Of a stretch of DNA of 36,116 bases, positions 8,788 to 22,527 are shown in pieces. Every line of letters starts with the position of its first letter. Position 1 is the stretch's first letter. Location of the stretch: NCBI RefSeq assembly GCF_000143415.4, contig NW_003314392.1, positions 34,390-70,505 on the forward strand, written 5' to 3'. This DNA is from Selaginella moellendorffii (lineage: Eukaryota > Streptophyta > Lycopodiopsida > Selaginellales > Selaginellaceae). Below the pieces are notes generated by a model. The model made no database searches and was not told the origin of the DNA. It saw only the letters and a list, made by a program, of their open reading frames with translations. Both the position numbers and the translations under genes were made by a program.

Positions 8788-10036
8788 CAGTCCCACGCGA
8801 AACGCACGCACGGTTCGCGAGAAAACGGCCCCCAACGCCCGCATTCTCCATTATTCCGAGAGAATATTCCCTCCACTACTTAAATTGTGCCAAAAAGAGG
8901 TGGCTCCGGGTGGGTCTCGACCCAGGGACCTATTTGAGTGGACTTGTTTTTAGATTGGGGGTCTCTGCCACTAGGCCTCTACCACCTCTCCGTTACATAT
9001 TTCGTGTCGGTTAAATTTATTGGGTTTGTGGGGGAGGGGGTTTAACTAGCAAAGGGCGATTATGGGGAGCGCTTAGTGCGATTAAGTGGGGCTTAAGTTG
9101 GGGCAATCGCGGCCGTCGGTGCGGTGGGGTGGTTGACCGGCGGCGATGAGTTTGACCGGCGGTCCCCGTGACACGTGGCTAGGGCTAGGGTCTGGATATG
9201 GGTTTTGCGCGAGTGGGCAAGATCCATGGCTCGGTTTGCGGTGGGACTTGAACCGTTGGAAAGCTTGCGTGAGTCCACCCGTTTCCACAGAAACGGATCT
9301 GGATTTCGTCGCTCCACCGGCCCGCACCATTGCGATGGGTTTGACGCTGGGTTTTCGAGCGAGTGGGCAACATCCATGGCTCGGTTTGCGGTGGGACTTG
9401 AACCGTTGGAAAGCTTGCGTGAGTCCACCCGTTTCCACAGAAACGGATCCCGATTTCGTTGCTCCACCGTCCCACACCATTGCAATGGGTTTTGTGCTGT
9501 TCCCGTTGCCATATCTCGTGGACCGTGGGCCCCCTTTCGCCCTTGGGCACATGGGAGCAACTGGGGCGGTGCGCGCAACTGGCCCATGTGGCCAAGTACA
9601 TTTTTCCATGTCCTGGGCGCCTGCTTTTGTGGTTTTTCCCACGGAAGAAGATGCGTCCCACGTGGCGATCCGTGTGCCCGCCCGCACTCCGGCACCAACG
9701 GGGCCGGCCGGCGTGACGCCCCGGTCGCGGCCGTGCCAACGGATCGCGGGCCCCATGCGTGGGCTGCCGCCGGGAGTGCATCTCACTCTCGAGGAAAACA
9801 CCGCACTGGCGCTCGGGCCTGCACTGGAACGCGACCCCAGGAGCGCCGTGGCGAAGCCCGCGTCGAGGGCATCGATCCGAATTGGCTGGGCCCCCCATGC
9901 CATGCTGGCACCGTGCGTGCCTTGTCGAAAACGGCACACCCTTGCGACCGCTGGGCGAAAGGGGCAAACCCCGAGAGGTCCTTGCACCTCCTGTCACTGG
10001 GGAGGGTGCCCCCCACGAACACGAACCCAACGGCGC
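8788..10036. repeat. Unit copy 8
   Basis: This 1,249-bp copy is identical to the consensus by eye and begins a run of four apparently identical copies (8-11). Confidence 0.97.
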
Positions 10037-11285
10037 CAGTCCCACGCGAAACGCACGCACGGTTCGCGAGAAAACGGCCCCCAACGCCCGCATTCTCCAT
10101 TATTCCGAGAGAATATTCCCTCCACTACTTAAATTGTGCCAAAAAGAGGTGGCTCCGGGTGGGTCTCGACCCAGGGACCTATTTGAGTGGACTTGTTTTT
10201 AGATTGGGGGTCTCTGCCACTAGGCCTCTACCACCTCTCCGTTACATATTTCGTGTCGGTTAAATTTATTGGGTTTGTGGGGGAGGGGGTTTAACTAGCA
10301 AAGGGCGATTATGGGGAGCGCTTAGTGCGATTAAGTGGGGCTTAAGTTGGGGCAATCGCGGCCGTCGGTGCGGTGGGGTGGTTGACCGGCGGCGATGAGT
10401 TTGACCGGCGGTCCCCGTGACACGTGGCTAGGGCTAGGGTCTGGATATGGGTTTTGCGCGAGTGGGCAAGATCCATGGCTCGGTTTGCGGTGGGACTTGA
10501 ACCGTTGGAAAGCTTGCGTGAGTCCACCCGTTTCCACAGAAACGGATCTGGATTTCGTCGCTCCACCGGCCCGCACCATTGCGATGGGTTTGACGCTGGG
10601 TTTTCGAGCGAGTGGGCAACATCCATGGCTCGGTTTGCGGTGGGACTTGAACCGTTGGAAAGCTTGCGTGAGTCCACCCGTTTCCACAGAAACGGATCCC
10701 GATTTCGTTGCTCCACCGTCCCACACCATTGCAATGGGTTTTGTGCTGTTCCCGTTGCCATATCTCGTGGACCGTGGGCCCCCTTTCGCCCTTGGGCACA
10801 TGGGAGCAACTGGGGCGGTGCGCGCAACTGGCCCATGTGGCCAAGTACATTTTTCCATGTCCTGGGCGCCTGCTTTTGTGGTTTTTCCCACGGAAGAAGA
10901 TGCGTCCCACGTGGCGATCCGTGTGCCCGCCCGCACTCCGGCACCAACGGGGCCGGCCGGCGTGACGCCCCGGTCGCGGCCGTGCCAACGGATCGCGGGC
11001 CCCATGCGTGGGCTGCCGCCGGGAGTGCATCTCACTCTCGAGGAAAACACCGCACTGGCGCTCGGGCCTGCACTGGAACGCGACCCCAGGAGCGCCGTGG
11101 CGAAGCCCGCGTCGAGGGCATCGATCCGAATTGGCTGGGCCCCCCATGCCATGCTGGCACCGTGCGTGCCTTGTCGAAAACGGCACACCCTTGCGACCGC
11201 TGGGCGAAAGGGGCAAACCCCGAGAGGTCCTTGCACCTCCTGTCACTGGGGAGGGTGCCCCCCACGAACACGAACCCAACGGCGC
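10037..11285. repeat. Unit copy 9
   Basis: This 1,249-bp copy is identical to the consensus by eye. Confidence 0.97.
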
Positions 11286-12534
11286 CAGTCCCACGCGAAA
11301 CGCACGCACGGTTCGCGAGAAAACGGCCCCCAACGCCCGCATTCTCCATTATTCCGAGAGAATATTCCCTCCACTACTTAAATTGTGCCAAAAAGAGGTG
11401 GCTCCGGGTGGGTCTCGACCCAGGGACCTATTTGAGTGGACTTGTTTTTAGATTGGGGGTCTCTGCCACTAGGCCTCTACCACCTCTCCGTTACATATTT
11501 CGTGTCGGTTAAATTTATTGGGTTTGTGGGGGAGGGGGTTTAACTAGCAAAGGGCGATTATGGGGAGCGCTTAGTGCGATTAAGTGGGGCTTAAGTTGGG
11601 GCAATCGCGGCCGTCGGTGCGGTGGGGTGGTTGACCGGCGGCGATGAGTTTGACCGGCGGTCCCCGTGACACGTGGCTAGGGCTAGGGTCTGGATATGGG
11701 TTTTGCGCGAGTGGGCAAGATCCATGGCTCGGTTTGCGGTGGGACTTGAACCGTTGGAAAGCTTGCGTGAGTCCACCCGTTTCCACAGAAACGGATCTGG
11801 ATTTCGTCGCTCCACCGGCCCGCACCATTGCGATGGGTTTGACGCTGGGTTTTCGAGCGAGTGGGCAACATCCATGGCTCGGTTTGCGGTGGGACTTGAA
11901 CCGTTGGAAAGCTTGCGTGAGTCCACCCGTTTCCACAGAAACGGATCCCGATTTCGTTGCTCCACCGTCCCACACCATTGCAATGGGTTTTGTGCTGTTC
12001 CCGTTGCCATATCTCGTGGACCGTGGGCCCCCTTTCGCCCTTGGGCACATGGGAGCAACTGGGGCGGTGCGCGCAACTGGCCCATGTGGCCAAGTACATT
12101 TTTCCATGTCCTGGGCGCCTGCTTTTGTGGTTTTTCCCACGGAAGAAGATGCGTCCCACGTGGCGATCCGTGTGCCCGCCCGCACTCCGGCACCAACGGG
12201 GCCGGCCGGCGTGACGCCCCGGTCGCGGCCGTGCCAACGGATCGCGGGCCCCATGCGTGGGCTGCCGCCGGGAGTGCATCTCACTCTCGAGGAAAACACC
12301 GCACTGGCGCTCGGGCCTGCACTGGAACGCGACCCCAGGAGCGCCGTGGCGAAGCCCGCGTCGAGGGCATCGATCCGAATTGGCTGGGCCCCCCATGCCA
12401 TGCTGGCACCGTGCGTGCCTTGTCGAAAACGGCACACCCTTGCGACCGCTGGGCGAAAGGGGCAAACCCCGAGAGGTCCTTGCACCTCCTGTCACTGGGG
12501 AGGGTGCCCCCCACGAACACGAACCCAACGGCGC
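11286..12534. repeat. Unit copy 10
   Basis: This 1,249-bp copy is identical to the consensus by eye. Confidence 0.97.
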
Positions 12535-13783
12535 CAGTCCCACGCGAAACGCACGCACGGTTCGCGAGAAAACGGCCCCCAACGCCCGCATTCTCCATTA
12601 TTCCGAGAGAATATTCCCTCCACTACTTAAATTGTGCCAAAAAGAGGTGGCTCCGGGTGGGTCTCGACCCAGGGACCTATTTGAGTGGACTTGTTTTTAG
12701 ATTGGGGGTCTCTGCCACTAGGCCTCTACCACCTCTCCGTTACATATTTCGTGTCGGTTAAATTTATTGGGTTTGTGGGGGAGGGGGTTTAACTAGCAAA
12801 GGGCGATTATGGGGAGCGCTTAGTGCGATTAAGTGGGGCTTAAGTTGGGGCAATCGCGGCCGTCGGTGCGGTGGGGTGGTTGACCGGCGGCGATGAGTTT
12901 GACCGGCGGTCCCCGTGACACGTGGCTAGGGCTAGGGTCTGGATATGGGTTTTGCGCGAGTGGGCAAGATCCATGGCTCGGTTTGCGGTGGGACTTGAAC
13001 CGTTGGAAAGCTTGCGTGAGTCCACCCGTTTCCACAGAAACGGATCTGGATTTCGTCGCTCCACCGGCCCGCACCATTGCGATGGGTTTGACGCTGGGTT
13101 TTCGAGCGAGTGGGCAACATCCATGGCTCGGTTTGCGGTGGGACTTGAACCGTTGGAAAGCTTGCGTGAGTCCACCCGTTTCCACAGAAACGGATCCCGA
13201 TTTCGTTGCTCCACCGTCCCACACCATTGCAATGGGTTTTGTGCTGTTCCCGTTGCCATATCTCGTGGACCGTGGGCCCCCTTTCGCCCTTGGGCACATG
13301 GGAGCAACTGGGGCGGTGCGCGCAACTGGCCCATGTGGCCAAGTACATTTTTCCATGTCCTGGGCGCCTGCTTTTGTGGTTTTTCCCACGGAAGAAGATG
13401 CGTCCCACGTGGCGATCCGTGTGCCCGCCCGCACTCCGGCACCAACGGGGCCGGCCGGCGTGACGCCCCGGTCGCGGCCGTGCCAACGGATCGCGGGCCC
13501 CATGCGTGGGCTGCCGCCGGGAGTGCATCTCACTCTCGAGGAAAACACCGCACTGGCGCTCGGGCCTGCACTGGAACGCGACCCCAGGAGCGCCGTGGCG
13601 AAGCCCGCGTCGAGGGCATCGATCCGAATTGGCTGGGCCCCCCATGCCATGCTGGCACCGTGCGTGCCTTGTCGAAAACGGCACACCCTTGCGACCGCTG
13701 GGCGAAAGGGGCAAACCCCGAGAGGTCCTTGCACCTCCTGTCACTGGGGAGGGTGCCCCCCACGAACACGAACCCAACGGCGC
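12535..13783. repeat. Unit copy 11
   Basis: This 1,249-bp copy is identical to the consensus by eye and ends the uniform run that starts at copy 8. Confidence 0.97.
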
Positions 13784-15031
13784 CAGTCCCACGCGAAACG
13801 CACGCACGGTTCGCGAGAAAACGGCCCCCAACGCCCGCATTCTCCATTATTCCGAGAGAATATTCCCTCCACTACTTAAATTGTGCCAAAAAGAGGTGGC
13901 TCCGGGTGGGTCTCGACCCAGGGACCTATTTGAGTGGACTTGTTTTTAGATTGGGGGTCTCTGCCACTAGGCCTCTACCACCTCTCCGTTACATATTTCG
14001 TGTCGGTTAAATTTATTGGGTTTGTGGGGGAGGGGGTTTAACTAGCAAAGGGCGATTATGGGGAGCGCTTAGTGCGATTAAGTGGGGCTTAAGTTGGGGC
14101 AATCGCGGCCGTCGGTGCGGTGGGGTGGTTGACCGGCGGCGATGAGTTTGACCGGCGGTCCCCGTGACACGTGGCTAGGGCTAGGGTCTGGATATGGGTT
14201 TGCGCGAGTGGGCAAGATCCATGGCTCGGTTTGCGGTGGGACTTGAACCGTTGGAAAGCTTGCGTGAGTCCACCCGTTTCCACAGAAACGGATCTGGATT
14301 TCGTCGCTCCACCGGCCCGCACCATTGCGATGGGTTTGACGCTGGGTTTTCGAGCGAGTGGGCAACATCCATGGCTCGGTCTGCGGTGGGACTTGAACCG
14401 TTGGAAAGCTTGCGTGAGTCCACCCGTTTCCACAGAAACGGATCCCGATTTCGTTGCTCCACCGTCCCACACCATTGCAATGGGTTTTGTGCTGTTCCCG
14501 TTGCCATATCTCGTGGACCGTGGGCCCCCTTTCGCCCTTGGGCACATGGGAGCAACTGGGGCGGTGCGCGCAACTGGCCCATGTGGCCAAGTACATTTTT
14601 CCATGTCCTGGGCGCCTGCTTTTGTGGTTTTTCCCACGGAAGAAGATGCGTCCCACGTGGCGATCCGTGTGCCCGCCCGCACTCCGGCACCAACGGGGCC
14701 GGCCGGCGTGACGCCCCGGTCGCGGCCGTGCCAACGGATCGCGGGCCCCATGCGTGGGCTGCCGCCGGGAGTGCATCTCACTCTCGAGGAAAACACCGCA
14801 CTGGCGCTCGGGCCTGCACTGGAACGCGACCCCAGGAGCGCCGTGGCGAAGCCCGCGTCGAGGGCATCGATCCGAATTGGCTGGGCCCCCCATGCCATGC
14901 TGGCACCGTGCGTGCCTTGTCGAAAACGGCACACCCTTGCGACCGCTGGGCGAAAGGGGCAAACCCCGAGAGGTCCTTGCACCTCCTGTCACTGGGGAGG
15001 GTGCCCCCCACGAACACGAACCCAACGGCGC
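13784..15031. repeat. Unit copy 12
   Basis: This 1,248-bp copy has lost one T from a TTTT run at about 14199-14201 and has a T-to-C change at 14381. Confidence 0.97.
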
Positions 15032-16280
15032 CAGTCCCACGCGAAACGCACGCACGGTTCGCGAGAAAACGGCCCCCAACGCCCGCATTCTCCATTATTC
15101 CGAGAGAATATTCCCTCCACTACTTAAATTGTGCCAAAAAGAGGTGGCTCCGGGTGGGTCTCGACCCAGGGACCTATTTGAGTGGACTTGTTTTTAGATT
15201 GGGGGTCTCTGCCACTAGGCCTCTACCACCTCTCCGTTACATATTTCGTGTCGGTTAAATTTATTGGGTTTGTGGGGGAGGGGGTTTAACTAGCAAAGGG
15301 CGATTATGGGGAGCGCTTAGTGCGATTAAGTGGGGCTTAAGTTGGGCCAATCGCGGCCGTCGGTGCGGTGGGGTGGTTGACCGGCGGCGATGAGTTTGAC
15401 CGGCGGTCCCCGTGACACGTGGCTAGGGCTAGGGTCTGGATATGGGTTTTGCGCGAGTGGGCAAGATCCATGGCTCGGTTTGCGGTGGGACTTGAACCGT
15501 TGGAAAGCTTGCGTGAGTCCACCCGTTTCCACAGAAACGGATCTGGATTTCGTCGCTCCACCGGCCCGCACCATTGCGATGGGTTTGACGCTGGGTTTTC
15601 GAGCGAGTGGGCAACATCCATGGCTCGGTTTGCGGTGGGACTTGAACCGTTGGAAAGCTTGCGTGAGTCCACCCGTTTCCACAGAAACGGATCCCGATTT
15701 CGTTGCTCCACCGTCCCACACCATTGCAATGGGTTTTGTGCTGTTCCCGTTGCCATATCTCGTGGACCGTGGGCCCCCTTTCGCCCTTGGGCACATGGGA
15801 GCAACTGGGGCGGTGCGCGCAACTGGCCCATGTGGCCAAGTACATTTTTCCATGTCCTGGGCGCCTGCTTTTGTGGTTTTTCCCACGGAAGAAGATGCGT
15901 CCCACGTGGCGATCCGTGTGCCCGCCCGCACTCCGGCACCAACGGGGCCGGCCGGCGTGACGCCCCGGTCGCGGCCGTGCCAACGGATCGCGGGCCCCAT
16001 GCGTGGGCTGCCGCCGGGAGTGCATCTCACTCTCGAGGAAAACACCGCACTGGCGCTCGGGCCTGCACTGGAACGCGACCCCAGGAGCGCCGTGGCGAAG
16101 CCCGCGTCGAGGGCATCGATCCGAATTGGCTGGGCCCCCCATGCCATGCTGGCACCGTGCGTGCCTTGTCGAAAACGGCACACCCTTGCGACCGCTGGGC
16201 GAAAGGGGCAAACCCCGAGAGGTCCTTGCACCTCCTGTCACTGGGGAGGGTGCCCCCCACGAACACGAACCCAACGGCGC
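15032..16280. repeat. Unit copy 13
   Basis: This 1,249-bp copy has one G-to-C change at 15347. Confidence 0.97.
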
Positions 16281-17529
16281 CAGTCCCACGCGAAACGCAC
16301 GCACGGTTCGCGAGAAAACGGCCCCCAACGCCCGCATTCTCCATTATTCCGAGAGAATATTCCCTCCACTACTTAAATTGTGCCAAAAAGAGGTGGCTCC
16401 GGGTGGGTCTCGACCCAGGGACCTATTTGAGTGGACTTGTTTTTAGATTGGGGGTCTCTGCCACTAGGCCTCTACCACCTCTCCGTTACATATTTCGTGT
16501 CGGTTAAATTTATTGGGTTTGTGGGGGAGGGGGTTTAACTAGCAAAGGGCGATTATGGGGAGCGCTTAGTGCGATTAAGTGGGGCTTAAGTTGGGGCAAT
16601 CGCGGCCGTCGGTGCGGTGGGGTGGTTGACCGGCGGCGATGAGTTTGACCGGCGGTCCCCGTGACACGTGGCTAGGGCTAGGGTCTGGATATGGGTTTTG
16701 CGCGAGTGGGCAAGATCCATGGCTCGGTTTGCGGTGGGACTTGAACCGTTGGAAAGCTTGCGTGAGTCCACCCGTTTCCACAGAAACGGATCTGGATTTC
16801 GTCGCTCCACCGGCCCGCACCATTGCGATGGGTTTGACGCTGGGTTTTCGAGCGAGTGGGCAACATCCATGGCTCGGTTTGCGGTGGGACTTGAACCGTT
16901 GGAAAGCTTGCGTGAGTCCACCCGTTTCCACAGAAACGGATCCCGATTTCGTTGCTCCACCGTCCCACACCATTGCAATGGGTTTTGTGCTGTTCCCGTT
17001 GCCATATCTCGTGGACCGTGGGCCCCCTTTCGCCCTTGGGCACATGGGAGCAACTGGGGCGGTGCGCGCAACTGGCCCATGTGGCCAAGTACATTTTTCC
17101 ATGTCCTGGGCGCCTGCTTTTGTGGTTTTTCCCACGGAAGAAGATGCGTCCCACGTGGCGATCCGTGTGCCCGCCCGCACTCCGGCACCAACGGGGCCGG
17201 CCGGCGTGACGCCCCGGTCGCGGCCGTGCCAACGGATCGCGGGCCCCATGCGTGGGCTGCCGCCGGGAGTGCATCTCACTCTCGAGGAAAACACCGCACT
17301 GGCGCTCGGGCCTGCACTGGAACGCGACCCCAGGAGCGCCGTGGCGAAGCCCGCGTCGAGGGCATCGATCCGAATTGGCTGGGCCCCCCATGCCATGCTG
17401 GCACCGTGCGTGCCTTGTCGAAAACGGCACACCCTTGCGACCGCTGGGCGAAAGGGGCAAACCCCGAGAGGTCCTTGCACCTCCTGTCACTGGGGAGGGT
17501 GCCCCCCACGAACACGAACCCAACGGCGC
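16281..17529. repeat. Unit copy 14
   Basis: This 1,249-bp copy is identical to the consensus by eye. Confidence 0.97.
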
Positions 17530-18779
17530 CAGTCCCACGCGAAACGCACGCACGGTTCGCGAGAAAACGGGCCCCAACGCCCGCATTCTCCATTATTCCG
17601 AGAGAATATTCCCTCCACTACTTAAATTGTGCCAAAAAGAGGTGGCTCCGGGTGGGTCTCGACCCAGGGACCTATTTGAGTGGACTTGTTTTTAGATTGG
17701 GGGTCTCTGCCACTAGGCCTCTACCACCTCTCCGTTACATATTTCGTGTCGGTTAAATTTATTGGGTTTGTGGGGGAGGGGGTTTAACTAGCAAAGGGCG
17801 ATTATGGGGAGCGCTTAGTGCGATTAAGTGGGGCTTAAGTTGGGGCAATCGCGGCCGTCGGTGCGGTGGGGTGGTTGACCGGCGGCGATGAGTTTGACCG
17901 GCGGTCCCCGTGACACGTGGCTAGGGCTAGGGTCTGGATATGGGTTATGCGCGAGTGGGCAAGATCCATGGCTCGGTTTGCGGTGGGACTTGAACCGTTG
18001 GAAAGCTTGCGTGAGTCCACCCGCTTTCCACAGAAACGGATCTGGATTTCGTCGCTCCACCGGCCCGCACCATTGCGATGGGTTTGACGCTGGGTTTTCG
18101 AGCGAGTGGGCAACATCCATGGCTCGGTTTGCGGTGGGACTTGAACCGTTGGAAAGCTTGCGTGAGTCCACCCGTTTCCACAGAAACGGATCCCGATTTC
18201 GTTGCTCCACCGTCCCACACCATTGCAATGGGTTTTGTGCTGTTCCCGTTGCCATATCTCGTGGACCGTGGGCCCCCTTTCGCCCTTGGGCACATGGGAG
18301 CAACTGGGGCGGTGCGCGCAACTGGCCCATGTGGCCAAGTACATTTTTCCATGTCCTGGGCGCCTGCTTTTGTGGTTTTTCCCACGGAAGAAGATGCGTC
18401 CCACGTGGCGATCCGTGTGCCCGCCCGCACTCCGGCACCAACGGGGCCGGCCGGCGTGACGCCCCGGTCGCGGCCGTGCCAACGGATCGCGGGCCCCATG
18501 CGTGGGCTGCCGCCGGGAGTGCATCTCACTCTCGAGGAAAACACCGCACTGGCGCTCGGGCCTGCACTGGAACGCGACCCCAGGAGCGCCGTGGCGAAGC
18601 CCGCGTCGAGGGCATCGATCCGAATTGGCTGGGCCCCCCATGCCATGCTGGCACCGTGCGTGCCTTGTCGAAAACGGCACACCCTTGCGACCGCTGGGCG
18701 AAAGGGGCAAACCCCGAGAGGTCCTTGCACCTCCTGTCACTGGGGAGGGTGCCCCCCACGAACACGAACCCAACGGCGC
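17530..18779. repeat. Unit copy 15
   Basis: This 1,250-bp copy has a C-to-G change at 17571, the same change at the same offset as copy 7. It also has a T-to-A change at 17947 and an extra C at 18024, inside the palindrome of the first 150-bp half. Confidence 0.97.
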
Positions 18780-20028
18780 CAGTCCCACGCGAAACGCACG
18801 CACGGTTCGCGAGAAAACGGCCCCCAACGCCCGCATTCTCCATTATTCCGAGAGAATATTCCCTCCACTACTTAAATTGTGCCAAAAAGAGGTGGCTCCG
18901 GGTGGGTCTCGACCCAGGGACCTATTTGAGTGGACTTGTTTTTAGATTGGGGGTCTCTGCCACTAGGCCTCTACCACCTCTCCGTTACATATTTCGTGTC
19001 GGTTAAATTTATTGGGTTTGTGGGGGAGGGGGTTTAACTAGCAAAGGGCGATTATGGGGAGCGCTTAGTGCGATTAAGTGGGGCTTAAGTTGGGGCAATC
19101 GCGGCCGTCGGTGCGGTGGGGTGGTTGACCGGCGGCGATGAGTTTGACCGGCGGTCCCCGTGACACGTGGCTAGGGCTAGGGTCTGGATATGGGTTTTGC
19201 GCGAGTGGGCAAGATCCATGGCTCGGTTTGCGGTGGGACTTGAACCGTTGGAAAGCTTGCGTGAGTCCACCCGTTTCCACAGAAACGGATCTGGATTTCG
19301 TCGCTCCACCGGCCCGCACCATTGCGATGGGTTTGACGCTGGGTTTTCGAGCGAGTGGGCAACATCCATGGCTCGGTTTGCGGTGGGACTTGAACCGTTG
19401 GAAAGCTTGCGTGAGTCCACCCGTTTCCACAGAAACGGATCCCGATTTCGTTGCTCCACCGTCCCACACCATTGCAATGGGTTTTGTGCTGTTCCCGTTG
19501 CCATATCTCGTGGACCGTGGGCCCCCTTTCGCCCTTGGGCACATGGGAGCAACTGGGGCGGTGCGCGCAACTGGCCCATGTGGCCAAGTACATTTTTCCA
19601 TGTCCTGGGCGCCTGCTTTTGTGGTTTTTCCCACGGAAGAAGATGCGTCCCACGTGGCGATCCGTGTGCCCGCCCGCACTCCGGCACCAACGGGGCCGGC
19701 CGGCGTGACGCCCCGGTCGCGGCCGTGCCAACGGATCGCGGGCCCCATGCGTGGGCTGCCGCCGGGAGTGCATCTCACTCTCGAGGAAAACACCGCACTG
19801 GCGCTCGGGCCTGCACTGGAACGCGACCCCAGGAGCGCCGTGGCGAAGCCCGCGTCGAGGGCATCGATCCGAATTGGCTGGGCCCCCCATGCCATGCTGG
19901 CACCGTGCGTGCCTTGTCGAAAACGGCACACCCTTGCGACCGCTGGGCGAAAGGGGCAAACCCCGAGAGGTCCTTGCACCTCCTGTCACTGGGGAGGGTG
20001 CCCCCCACGAACACGAACCCAACGGCGC
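18780..20028. repeat. Unit copy 16
   Basis: This 1,249-bp copy is identical to the consensus by eye. Confidence 0.97.
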
Positions 20029-21277
20029 CAGTCCCACGCGAAACGCACGCACGGTTCGCGAGAAAACGGCCCCCAACGCCCGCATTCTCCATTATTCCGA
20101 GAGAATATTCCCTCCACTACTTAAATTGTGCCAAAAAGAGGTGGCTCCGGGTGGGTCTCGACCCAGGGACCTATTTGAGTGGACTTGTTTTTAGATTGGG
20201 GGTCTCTGCCACTAGGCCTCTACCACCTCTCCGTTACATATTTCGTGTCGGTTAAATTTATTGGGTTTGTGGGGGAGGGGGTTTAACTAGCAAAGGGCGA
20301 TTATGGGGAGCGCTTAGTGCGATTAAGTGGGGCTTAAGTTGGGGCAATCGCGGCCGTCGGTGCGGTGGGGTGGTTGACCGGCGGCGATGAGTTTGACCGG
20401 CGGTCCCCGTGACACGTGGCTAGGGCTAGGGTCTGGATATGGGTTTTGCGCGAGTGGGCAAGATCCATGGCTCGGTTTGCGGTGGGACTTGAACCGTTGG
20501 AAAGCTTGCGTGAGTCCACCCGTTTCCACAGAAACGGATCTGGATTTCGTCGCTCCACCGGCCCGCACCATTGCGATGGGTTTGACGCTGGGTTTTCGAG
20601 CGAGTGGGCAACATCCATGGCTCGGTTTGCGGTGGGACTTGAACCGTTGGAAAGCTTGCGTGAGTCCACCCGTTTCCACAGAAACGGATCCCGATTTCGT
20701 TGCTCCACCGTCCCACACCATTGCAATGGGTTTTGTGCTGTTCCCGTTGCCATATCTCGTGGACCGTGGGCCCCCTTTCGCCCTTGGGCACATGGGAGCA
20801 ACTGGGGCGGTGCGCGCAACTGGCCCATGTGGCCAAGTACATTTTTCCATGTCCTGGGCGCCTGCTTTTGTGGTTTTTCCCACGGAAGAAGATGCGTCCC
20901 ACGTGGCGATCCGTGTGCCCGCCCGCACTCCGGCACCAACGGGGCCGGCCGGCGTGACGCCCCGGTCGCGGCCGTGCCAACGGATCGCGGGCCCCATGCG
21001 TGGGCTGCCGCCGGGAGTGCATCTCACTCTCGAGGAAAACACCGCACTGGCGCTCGGGCCTGCACTGGAACGCGACCCCAGGAGCGCCGTGGCGAAGCCC
21101 GCGTCGAGGGCATCGATCCGAATTGGCTGGGCCCCCCATGCCATGCTGGCACCGTGCGTGCCTTGTCGAAAACGGCACACCCTTGCGACCGCTGGGCGAA
21201 AGGGGCAAACCCCGAGAGGTCCTTGCACCTCCTGTCACTGGGGAGGGTGCCCCCCACGAACACGAACCCAACGGCGC
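20029..21277. repeat. Unit copy 17
   Basis: This 1,249-bp copy is identical to the consensus by eye. Confidence 0.97.
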
Positions 21278-22527
21278 CAGTCCCACGCGAAACGCACGCA
21301 CGGTTCGCGAGAAAACGGCCCCCAACGCCCGCATTCTCCATTATTCCGAGAGAATATTCCCTCCACTACTTAAATTGTGCCAAAAAGAGGTGGCTCCGGG
21401 TGGGTCTCGACCCAGGGACCTATTTGAGTGGACTTGTTTTTAGATTGGGGGTCTCTGCCACTAGGCCTCTACCACCTCTCCGTTACATATTTCGTGTCGG
21501 TTAAATTTATTGGGTTTGTGGGGGAGGGGGTTTAACTAGCAAAGGGCGATTATGGGGAGCGCTTAGTGCGATTAAGTGGGGCTTAAGTTGGGGCAATCGC
21601 GGCCGTCGGTGCGGTGGGGTGGTTGACCGGCGGCGATGAGTTTGACCCGGCGGTCCCCGTGACACGTGGCTAGGGCTAGGGTCTGGATATGGGTTTTGCG
21701 CGAGTGGGCAAGATCCATGGCTCGGTTTGCGGTGGGACTTGAACCGTTGGAAAGCTTGCGTGAGTCCACCCGTTTCCACAGAAACGGATCTGGATTTCGT
21801 CGCTCCACCGGCCCGCACCATTGCGATGGGTTTGACGCTGGGTTTTCGAGCGAGTGGGCAACATCCATGGCTCGGTTTGCGGTGGGACTTGAACCGTTGG
21901 AAAGCTTGCGTGAGTCCACCCGTTTCCACAGAAACGGATCCCGATTTCGTTGCTCCACCGTCCCACACCATTGCAATGGGTTTTGTGCTGTTCCCGTTGC
22001 CATATCTCGTGGACCGTGGGCCCCCTTTCGCCCTTGGGCACATGGGAGCAACTGGGGCGGTGCGCGCAACTGGCCCATGTGGCCAAGTACATTTTTCCAT
22101 GTCCTGGGCGCCTGCTTTTGTGGTTTTTCCCACGGAAGAAGATGCGTCCCACGTGGCGATCCGTGTGCCCGCCCGCACTCCGGCACCAACGGGGCCGGCC
22201 GGCGTGACGCCCCGGTCGCGGCCGTGCCAACGGATCGCGGGCCCCATGCGTGGGCTGCCGCCGGGAGTGCATCTCACTCTCGAGGAAAACACCGCACTGG
22301 CGCTCGGGCCTGCACTGGAACGCGACCCCAGGAGCGCCGTGGCGAAGCCCGCGTCGAGGGCATCGATCCGAATTGGCTGGGCCCCCCATGCCATGCTGGC
22401 ACCGTGCGTGCCTTGTCGAAAACGGCACACCCTTGCGACCGCTGGGCGAAAGGGGCAAACCCCGAGAGGTCCTTGCACCTCCTGTCACTGGGGAGGGTGC
22501 CCCCCACGAACACGAACCCAACGGCGC
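21278..22527. repeat. Unit copy 18
   Basis: This 1,250-bp copy has one extra C in the second TTGACCGGCGG motif, at about 21646-21648. Confidence 0.97.
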
